NCBI GenBank assembly: GCA_030429605.1
Contig: JAUIEV010000001.1
Span: 124,001 to 188,000 of the forward strand
DNA: 64,000 nt
From: Chlamydiia bacterium
GTDB lineage: Bacteria; Chlamydiota; Chlamydiia; Chlamydiales; Simkaniaceae
Direction of reading: 5' to 3'
In this document: positions 9,215 through 15,421 of the stretch, one piece after another
Layout: every line of letters starts with the position of its first letter
How positions within the stretch are numbered: position 1 is the first letter of the stretch
Notes under the pieces: model-generated
What the model was told of the DNA's origin: nothing
Seen by the model: only the letters and a program-made list of their open reading frames with translations
Databases searched by the model: none
Program-made: the position numbers and the translations under genes

Positions 9215-10226
9215 TTCACTCATTTCACATCTTTTTGATAACGCATCGACAGATTCAATATGGATGGGATTCCACATAGATTTACGAAGAAATTCAATGC
9301 TGTATCCCTTTCCCCCTCTCGCTTCACCACTCGAACAAAAGCAAATGGTTCATACTATTTCAGAAGCACTTTTTCAAAGCGGCCTCTTTGTAGAGCCGAA
9401 CGTGTTTGACATCCATACGCTGTCTCCAACTGAACGAGCGTTTCTCTTTGAGCACTATGCAATCCTTCCAGCTCAAGAAGAAGAGAAAGGGCCGCATATC
9501 ATTGTTGACCTCTCCGGAAATATCGCAATCATAATACACAATGAGGATCACCTCCAATTTGTTGCATATACAAGCGCTCCTCTCTTTCATCAAACATGGC
9601 ACACAATCCAAGCCCTTGAAGCACAGATTGGGACGCGTTTCCCATATGCATTTTCAAAAGAATATGGATTTTTAACCCAGTCACTTGCCCATGCTGGAAC
9701 AGGCCTCCTCTTAGAGAGCTACCTTCACCTTCCTCTTCTCCTTTCACATCCGGATGAGCTGCAGAAAGAACTCCCCGATTTTATTGAATGTGTCTCTCCA
9801 GGTGCTTTTCAAGACGTTAATATCTGTCTCCTGCGCTCAAAGTACCGTATTGGATTTTCTGAAGATGAAATAGTCAGTGCACTTATTTCATCTTCTCAAC
9901 ACCTGCAGGAAAAAGAGCATGCGTTACGTGAAGAAGCAATAAAAGTGCGGATCGAAACATTCCAAGACAGAATTGGAAGAGCGTATGGTCTCCTTTTACA
10001 TTCAAAAGTGCTTGATGCAGAAGAAGCAAGGCGCGCACTCTCAGATATTAAACTTGGCATATCCCTCAACCTCATTCACGGCGTGCAAGATCAAGACATT
10101 AATGCACTTATTTTTCAAAATAGACGAGGACATGTCAGCATGAACCATCCGAAAGAACCGAGTATTGAAAAAGCACGGGCACATCTTGTAAAAGAAACGA
10201 TGAAAAAAATAACACTTACATTTTAG
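9195..10226 (+). CDS. mcsB: McsB-family guanidino phosphotransferase homologue, probably catalytically inactive
   Basis: The 343-residue protein aligns by eye along its whole length with Bacillus McsB, the protein-arginine kinase. The fold and spacing are kept (NEDHLQFV, YAFSKEYGFL, then AGTG and LHLPLLL; IKLGISLNLIHGV), but the functional residues recalled from Bacillus are not. The SSRIRLARN nucleotide-binding motif is GFHIDLRRN at 25-33. The catalytic CPTNVGTGLRAS loop is SLAHAGTGLLLES at 163-175, losing Cys and Arg. The RGxxGE loop is ECVSPG at 198-203. The C-terminal pArg-binding RDxxRA is also lost. Only the Asn-Glu of NEDH remains. I start it at the ATG at 9195 inside mcsA; the in-frame extension to 9150 is the shadow of mcsA. 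Family is firm; loss of activity is inference. Confidence 0.88.
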   Translation: MTKQIPNSLISHLFDNASTDSIWMGFHIDLRRNSMLYPFPPLASPLEQKQMVHTISEALFQSGLFVEPNVFDIHTLSPTERAFLFEHYAILPAQEEEKGPHIIVDLSGNIAIIIHNEDHLQFVAYTSAPLFHQTWHTIQALEAQIGTRFPYAFSKEYGFLTQSLAHAGTGLLLESYLHLPLLLSHPDELQKELPDFIECVSPGAFQDVNICLLRSKYRIGFSEDEIVSALISSSQHLQEKEHALREEAIKVRIETFQDRIGRAYGLLLHSKVLDAEEARRALSDIKLGISLNLIHGVQDQDINALIFQNRRGHVSMNHPKEPSIEKARAHLVKETMKKITLTF

Positions 10227-10234
10227 AGGTTCGT

Positions 10235-11563
10235 TTGTTTGTATCAGGAATACTTCTCATGGGAGGGATTGGGCAGCGTTTTGGAGGAGCAATACCAAAG
10301 CAGTTTATGCACCTTGCAGGGAAGCCTGTTTTTTGGCACACACTAGAAACTTTTGTACACTCTCACCTTTTCCAAGAAATCATCCTTGTCTGTCCTGAAA
10401 AATGGCAGAGAGACATTGAACAGCATGTCCCTGAAAAGGTTCGTTGTATAGTTGGTGGCCCGACAAGGCAAGCCTCATCACGACTGGGAATTGCTGCATG
10501 TTCTCCTTCTTCAGATATTGTCGTTCTCCACGACGCTGTTCGACCATTTGTGAGTCAACACATACTCTATGAAAACATCATAGCTGCAGAAAGGTATGGC
10601 GCTGTGGATACGTGTATACCAACAACAGACACAATCGTAAAAGGAAGTGATTCTATTGAAGAAATCCCGGAGAGAACCCTTTTGTATCGTGGACAAACCC
10701 CACAGTCATTCCAAAAAACACTCATTGAAAAGGCACACGCCGCCACAACAAAAACGAATGCAACAGATGACTGTCAGCTCGTACACGATATGGGACATCC
10801 TGTACATATTTCCTTAGGAAGTGAAGAAAACATAAAAATTACAACTGAATTTGACCTTCTTCATGCAGAACAAATATTTCGCTTACAAGCGCAAAAAGCC
10901 CCATTGTCAAATACATCTATTAAAAACAAAGTCATTGCTATTACAGGAGGAACAGGAGGATTGGGTCGAGCAATCGAAACGCTCTTAGAAGAGGAGGGTG
11001 TACGTACCCTGCTTCTTTCTCCATCTTCTTCACACTACCCTGTCGATCTCACATGTGCAAGAGAAGTCGAGATGCTCGCCGCAACACTTCCCCCTCTTGA
11101 CGGACTCATTAATTGCGTCGGATACCTTCAAAAAGCATCCCTTCATGAGCTTTCCCAATCGGTGATCGAAAAAACAATAGCCGTCAATTTAACCGCTGTA
11201 ATTAATGCATGTAAATACCTTCCGATAGCTGCAGGAGGACATATTATTAATGTAGCCTCCTCTTCATATACTCGCGGTCGAAAAGAAACGTCTGTATATT
11301 CAGCAACAAAAGCAGCAGTCGTCAATTTTACTCAGGCGCTTTCAGAAGAGCGCCCTGACCTCTCTATTAATGCCCTTGTTCCACCACGAATGAACACAGA
11401 AATGCGGAGAGTAAATTTTCCGCATGAGAGTGAAGCCTCTCTTCTCGATCCCCTCATTGCCGCACAAGAAATTGTGGCTCTTTTAAAATCCAGCATAACA
11501 GGGAGCATTTGCGAAGTTCCCCACGCCCATGGTCATGCACAAGCTGGGCATCTACGAATATAG
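10235..11563 (+). CDS. Bifunctional CDP-ribitol-type cytidylyltransferase / SDR reductase (Bcs1/Acs1-like)
   Basis: Residues ~1-225 form an IspD/TarI-fold cytidylyltransferase: LMGGIGQRFGG, PKQF, VVLHDAVRPFV, YRGQTPQSF and ATDDCQLV. Residues ~230-442 form a short-chain dehydrogenase: TGGTGGLGRA near 235, NCVGY, and the catalytic YSATKAA near 355. This two-part order and ~440-470 length match the Haemophilus Bcs1/Acs1 enzymes, which reduce ribulose 5-phosphate and make CDP-ribitol for capsules; plain IspD lacks the SDR half. The start is TTG at 10235, preceded by AGAGGT; the next ATG (10259) would cut off the first beta strand. It follows mcsB by 8 bases. CDP-ribitol is the best guess, and a fused isoprenoid IspD is the alternative. 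Confidence 0.82.
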   Translation: MFVSGILLMGGIGQRFGGAIPKQFMHLAGKPVFWHTLETFVHSHLFQEIILVCPEKWQRDIEQHVPEKVRCIVGGPTRQASSRLGIAACSPSSDIVVLHDAVRPFVSQHILYENIIAAERYGAVDTCIPTTDTIVKGSDSIEEIPERTLLYRGQTPQSFQKTLIEKAHAATTKTNATDDCQLVHDMGHPVHISLGSEENIKITTEFDLLHAEQIFRLQAQKAPLSNTSIKNKVIAITGGTGGLGRAIETLLEEEGVRTLLLSPSSSHYPVDLTCAREVEMLAATLPPLDGLINCVGYLQKASLHELSQSVIEKTIAVNLTAVINACKYLPIAAGGHIINVASSSYTRGRKETSVYSATKAAVVNFTQALSEERPDLSINALVPPRMNTEMRRVNFPHESEASLLDPLIAAQEIVALLKSSITGSICEVPHAHGHAQAGHLRI

Positions 11564-11568
11564 GCATA

Positions 11569-11614
11569 TAAAGTAAAAAATACACTTACTTTAGTGTTTA
11601 AGAGAACATGTTCT
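11569..11614. repeat. Two inverted repeats ahead of the methyltransferase gene
   Basis: TAAAGTAA (11569-11576) and TTACTTTA (11586-11593) form an 8-bp perfect hairpin with a 9-base loop. The next element, AGAACATGTTCT (11603-11614), is a perfect 12-bp palindrome. A TATACT -10-like hexamer follows at 11632-11637, so the palindrome would cover the -35 region of the methyltransferase promoter. It could be an operator, or the first repeat could be a weak terminator of the preceding gene. Confidence 0.5.
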
Positions 11615-11670
11615 TTTTACATGAAATATGATATACTACTCTCATATTCATTTATCCTATGAGGAAAAAT

Positions 11671-12372
11671 ATGGCAGCAGCAGTAAGCAGAGAAACAGCA
11701 ACAAATTCTTTTTGGAGCGCATTTGATGCAATGGATACACCTCCCATTGACCCAAAAGCTCCCCTTGTAATACGTGGTAGAGAATTCCCTCCAGCAGGTG
11801 AATTGCAACAACATATGTTTGCTTCGTGTACTATGGTTGAAAAATTGGCTAAAAAATATTTTGAATCTCCCCCTTCATTTGTCATTGATCTAGGGTGTGG
11901 AAACGGTGCAAACTCACTTCCAATGCACTTAAGCGGCGCAAAAGTGCACGGCATCGATAGCTCAATTCTTCAAATCGCTCCATATGCACTCGCGACCTAT
12001 CCTCCTGAAGCAAGAAAAGACATGCTCACGCTCACAGCCGGTGATATTACAACAATGCCGTCGTACGGGAAAGATGCTGATCTTGTTCTCGCAGTGGATG
12101 TTCTTCCATACATTCAGCCATCTACGATGAAATCAACGATGGAGAAAATTCATGCGGCACTGAAAGATGGTGGCCTTCTTATAGGAACCCTCTTCATAGA
12201 CCTGGACGGGACCCCTCAACGAGAGATGCTTGAGGGACTTGGAGCCCATTTTTACTCAGGTGGTGCAACATTTGTAACAGCTTTTTTATCGAATGCCGGC
12301 TTTGAGCCAAAAGCGATCGAGGAACGCGATGAAGGCGGTTACCGATTTGAAGCAGTCAAACTGACTGCCTAA
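11671..12372 (+). CDS. Class I SAM-dependent methyltransferase, unknown substrate
   Basis: The protein has 233 residues from the ATG at 11671, chosen because GAGGA sits at 11661-11665 with ideal spacing; an in-frame ATG at 11659 overlaps that ribosome site. The Rossmann motif I is VIDLGCGNGANSLPM, followed by the acidic strand-2 end in VHGIDSS, then TAGDITTMP and a motif IV region DLVLAVDVLPYI. This is the layout of a small-molecule or natural-product-type methyltransferase. The C-terminal half keeps the usual strand order (GGLLIGTLFID). Nothing in the sequence defines the acceptor. It is monocistronic, with its own upstream signals and a hairpin terminator. Confidence 0.85.
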   Translation: MAAAVSRETATNSFWSAFDAMDTPPIDPKAPLVIRGREFPPAGELQQHMFASCTMVEKLAKKYFESPPSFVIDLGCGNGANSLPMHLSGAKVHGIDSSILQIAPYALATYPPEARKDMLTLTAGDITTMPSYGKDADLVLAVDVLPYIQPSTMKSTMEKIHAALKDGGLLIGTLFIDLDGTPQREMLEGLGAHFYSGGATFVTAFLSNAGFEPKAIEERDEGGYRFEAVKLTA

Positions 12373-12381
12373 CACCTTCCA

Positions 12382-12411
12382 GGAGAGCCTAAGTCATCCT
12401 TTAGGCTCTCC
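12382..12411 (+). terminator. Hairpin terminator after the methyltransferase gene
   Basis: GGAGAGCCTAA (12382-12392) pairs perfectly with TTAGGCTCTCC (12401-12411) over an 8-base loop. The U tract is short (TTCT), so termination may be partial. Confidence 0.7.
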
Positions 12412-12626
12412 TTCTAAAACAACCCACTTTTTTCTGGGTAAAAAGAAAGACTTCTGATACCTTCATTCCAGAAAAAATTATATGCGAAGATAAAGAATGC
12501 TTTCCTCAAACAAAACACCTGTTACGTTCTTGCCTTTATGTCGCAAGGTATTCTGCTCACAATAGAACTAAACACGGTTTCAACATAGAACAAAAGGCTT
12601 GAATGAGGGCAGAATCAGGGGGTTAC

Positions 12627-14072
12627 ATGATTTTTCAACAATTCAACCCAAAGCTAAATAGATTTTCAAAGGTCTTCAATAAAAAAACCCTAAAGACTTT
12701 TCTTTTTTTCGTACTCTCGTGGGGAACAATGTCTGCAGAAATAAAACATACCGACGTTGCAATTATCGGAGCTGGCTTAGCTGGATTGACATCTGCGTAC
12801 CGATTACAACAGGCTGGGATAGATGCCTCTTTGTATGAGGCCAGAGATCGTGTCGGTGGTAGAGTTTTTTCTATTCGCATTGGCAACACAATAGCTGAAC
12901 TAGGTGGACAAAGTATATCAGATGGAGGGAACGCTCCCACGTTAAGGGCTCTATTAGATGAGTTTTCTCTTGAATTAGAGCATCGTCTGTTGAGTATTGA
13001 TTGTGCATATCGAACTGAGAAAGGGCTTCTTTTTTTCAGCGAATTACTACAAAACAAACCCTTCAGTAAAGAAATTTTAATAGAGGCTGCAAAAGGATGC
13101 TCGACAATGCAAGAGGTATTGGACACTCTTTTTGAAAAAGACGATCCTCTCTATGCAATTGTAGAGAAGCGCTTGCAGACCTATGAAGGTGGTCCCGTTG
13201 ATCAATTATCTCTTTTTTACCTTGATACCCTCTATTACATAGTTAATGGTGGGCTCGCTTCTGCACACTCTAATAAGACGGCATCAAATTTTACGGCTGA
13301 GCTTTCTCCCATCAAAGGAGGTAATTCACGGCTCCCGGAAAAAATTGCCGAACAATTAGGTAATACAGTCCATTTGGAAAAGGTATTACAAAAAATTTCC
13401 CGGAGTGAAACCAATACTATTCTTCTTACCTTTACTGATGAAGAAATAGTTTCAGCGAGTAAAGTGATCCTTGCACTCCCGTGCTCTGTCTTCCAGCACA
13501 TAGCCATTGAAGATAATGCCATTCCGCAACAGGTCATTTCCACCATTAACTCGATAAAATATGGAGATATAGGCAAATTCCTCGTCCCAATCAAAAAACA
13601 AAAAAATCACGCCATTGAAAATGAACTTAATCAGCATGGCGTCAGCTTATTGGACGAAGAGGCCGGCATATTGACTTTCTTTTGTTCCGGAAAATTGAGC
13701 CACTTTACACCTGAAACAATACAGCTTTCCTACGAATTAACCATGCCAGAAATTGCTTCAACATCTCTATCGATTGCCTATCCTACCTCTTCAGAAAAAA
13801 ACTCTGGCCCAATCGGGTATAGTTGGATCTCAGATCCATTTTCGCGCGGAAGCTATTCCTACATAGCAGCAGGACAAGAACGCATTCTTACTCCCATCAT
13901 CGATGTTGATGGGATACCTGTGCGCAAATGCTTTCAACCTATTCGTAATCAAATCTATTTTGCAGGAGAGCATACGACAGTAGATTTAGATAGTCTCGGT
14001 ACTATGGAAGCCGCCTGCGAGTCTGGAGAGCGTACTGCACAACTGATTATACAATCACATAAAAATCCATGA
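12627..14072 (+). CDS. Exported flavin-containing amine oxidase
   Basis: The 481-residue protein has a long basic N-region and a hydrophobic stretch (KTFLFFVLSWGTMSA, ~31-45) that looks like a signal peptide. The FAD domain begins with DVAIIGAGLAGLTSAYRL (GxGxxG), then YEARDRVGGRVFS, and closes with IYFAGEHTTVDLDSLGTMEA, the C-terminal FAD motif of monoamine-oxidase-like enzymes; WISDPFSRGSYSY is the usual substrate-cage region. It would oxidise an amine with release of peroxide, here outside the cytoplasm. I chose ATG 12627 because GGGGG lies 6 bases before it; 12603 is possible. Neighbouring genes are accessory and AT-rich, suggesting transfer. Substrate unknown. Confidence 0.85.
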   Translation: MIFQQFNPKLNRFSKVFNKKTLKTFLFFVLSWGTMSAEIKHTDVAIIGAGLAGLTSAYRLQQAGIDASLYEARDRVGGRVFSIRIGNTIAELGGQSISDGGNAPTLRALLDEFSLELEHRLLSIDCAYRTEKGLLFFSELLQNKPFSKEILIEAAKGCSTMQEVLDTLFEKDDPLYAIVEKRLQTYEGGPVDQLSLFYLDTLYYIVNGGLASAHSNKTASNFTAELSPIKGGNSRLPEKIAEQLGNTVHLEKVLQKISRSETNTILLTFTDEEIVSASKVILALPCSVFQHIAIEDNAIPQQVISTINSIKYGDIGKFLVPIKKQKNHAIENELNQHGVSLLDEEAGILTFFCSGKLSHFTPETIQLSYELTMPEIASTSLSIAYPTSSEKNSGPIGYSWISDPFSRGSYSYIAAGQERILTPIIDVDGIPVRKCFQPIRNQIYFAGEHTTVDLDSLGTMEAACESGERTAQLIIQSHKNP

Positions 14073-14179
14073 GAAATACCATCCAATCTTTATCAACATG
14101 ACTCTACCTGTTACAATCAGAGAAATATACAACGATCCATATCAACTCTTTACTGCATCCTTTCACAAAAAAACCTGAA

Positions 14180-14208
14180 TTGACTTTTCCTTCATCATAT
14201 CTTAATAT
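14180..14208 (+). promoter_or_regulatory. Sigma-70-like promoter for the gene at 14245
   Basis: TTGACT (14180-14185), a 17-base spacer, TAATAT (14203-14208). It is the best promoter match in the 172-base gap, 36 bases before the ATG. Confidence 0.6.
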
Positions 14209-14244
14209 TTCTGTCATTCATTGATTCAACGGTATCGGATATAT

Positions 14245-15165
14245 ATGGCTATTGGAGTTTTGACAGGAAGAGCAGCTGCTGGTGTTGCAGCTTTTGCAGC
14301 ATGTGCGTTAGCAGGTGCCGTATCCTGGGTGAATCAAAAATCTGCTCATTTGGAGGAAGATACAAAGGGCCCTTTGGCAGATAGATGTCGAGAAACTGCT
14401 CAAGCTATTATACAAAAAAATAGACGTGGAGACGAAGCTTTGCCAGAGAAACATGTCGAACTTGTCTCTGGATTATCTTCAGGAAGATATGCAGAAGCCT
14501 TTGCACATCTCACCAAAGAGGAGGAATCTAAACTCGCAACAAAATACTTTGCAGAATATCTGTTTCAGGCAACAGAAAGAGGTTCCGGTACAGAAACCCC
14601 TGTTTTCCGATGTACTCGCCTCCCTCCGCTTGAAGAAAAACGCAATGAAGGCTTTGTCTTTTCTGGGAAAACCGATCGTCTATTTGATATTGAGGCAAGA
14701 GCGCAAATCCTTAGTGGAGACTATATTTGTTGCGAAGGCTTTTTCCCCACAAAAAAACAAGGCCGATACTCTCCGGAAACCGTAATCCTTACCGGAACAA
14801 CTTCTCCTACATGTTCTGTATTTCGTCAGCATTTGCTTAGAGATCTCGCCTGGATGTCAGCACATGAGCCCCTCTCGATGTCTAAAAGAGGTGTTGAAAT
14901 CGATTCCCAACACCTACTATCGGATACTCCAGTCGTGGAATTATTAGGAGAATCTTTTTATGTAGTTGGAAACCTATCAGGATATCCAGAATCTACTAAA
15001 GAAAAAATTCGATCAGGTATTTTCACCCCATGTCCTTTTTATACCCTAAGAAAAAAAGGTAGTGAAAGGAAGTATATGGCACTAGGCGCAATAGCTGTCG
15101 GAACGAGAGACCCCAAAGCATGTAAGGCTTTGCTCATTTCAAATTTGCTCCGATCTTATAATTAA
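14245..15165 (+). CDS. Membrane-anchored protein of unknown function
   Basis: The protein has 306 residues from the ATG at 14245. An in-frame TTG at 14221 would add eight residues, but neither start has a clear ribosome site. Residues ~8-30 (RAAAGVAAFAACALAGAVSW) are one hydrophobic Ala/Gly-rich segment, a signal anchor. The rest is soluble with mixed alpha/beta character: a helical part (~35-110) and a beta-rich part with several Cys (GDYICCEGFF, GTTSPTCSVF, FTPCPFYTL). No catalytic motif is recognisable. It lies directly before the 75-bp tRNA-derived repeat at 15314 and may mark the edge of the accessory region. I do not recognise the family. Confidence 0.7.
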   Translation: MAIGVLTGRAAAGVAAFAACALAGAVSWVNQKSAHLEEDTKGPLADRCRETAQAIIQKNRRGDEALPEKHVELVSGLSSGRYAEAFAHLTKEEESKLATKYFAEYLFQATERGSGTETPVFRCTRLPPLEEKRNEGFVFSGKTDRLFDIEARAQILSGDYICCEGFFPTKKQGRYSPETVILTGTTSPTCSVFRQHLLRDLAWMSAHEPLSMSKRGVEIDSQHLLSDTPVVELLGESFYVVGNLSGYPESTKEKIRSGIFTPCPFYTLRKKGSERKYMALGAIAVGTRDPKACKALLISNLLRSYN

Positions 15166-15313
15166 GCATTGAGAGAGGTGTGAAAGAACTGAGTAAATAT
15201 GGGCTGAGATTTTTTCGCATGAAGTCATTGCTCAGCTTTCTCCTTGTGTATTTTTCATATGGAGGAGGTTCTGGAAAATGGACTTTCGTGGAGAGTGATC
15301 ATATTTCATAGCG

Positions 15314-15388
15314 GAAAAAAAGAAAGCCCAGAGATTTCTCTCTGAGCTTTTTGAGGCATGTTGGACTTGAACCAACGGCCCTCTCCTT
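15314..15388 (-). repeat. Left 75-bp repeat: truncated tRNA-Lys 3' half with its terminator
   Basis: The sequence is identical to 18085-18159. On the minus strand it reads as the anticodon-stem 3' arm, variable loop, T arm and acceptor 3' arm of tRNA-Lys, followed by a GAAA-loop hairpin and a T run. It lies 33 bases beyond the stop of the 814-codon gene on the same strand, so the copied hairpin (15326-15347) can serve as that gene's terminator. The tRNA fragment lacks its 5' half and cannot be functional. Confidence 0.9.
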
Positions 15389-15421
15389 TTTTGAAACACC
15401 TTTATACCCCTGATTGAGACC

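Noticed and set aside
11603-11614. LexA-type SOS box
   Set aside because: The palindrome has GAAC and GTTC separated by two bases, while the Gram-positive SOS box needs four.
15219-15311. 30-codon ORF (MKSLLSFLLVYFSYGGG...) ending just before the left 75-bp repeat
   Set aside because: It has a hydrophobic start but no ribosome site. It is too short to judge and may be a gene remnant at the island edge or chance.
15314-15388. Second tRNA-Lys gene
   Set aside because: Lacks the acceptor 5' arm, D arm and anticodon; only the 3' half is present.
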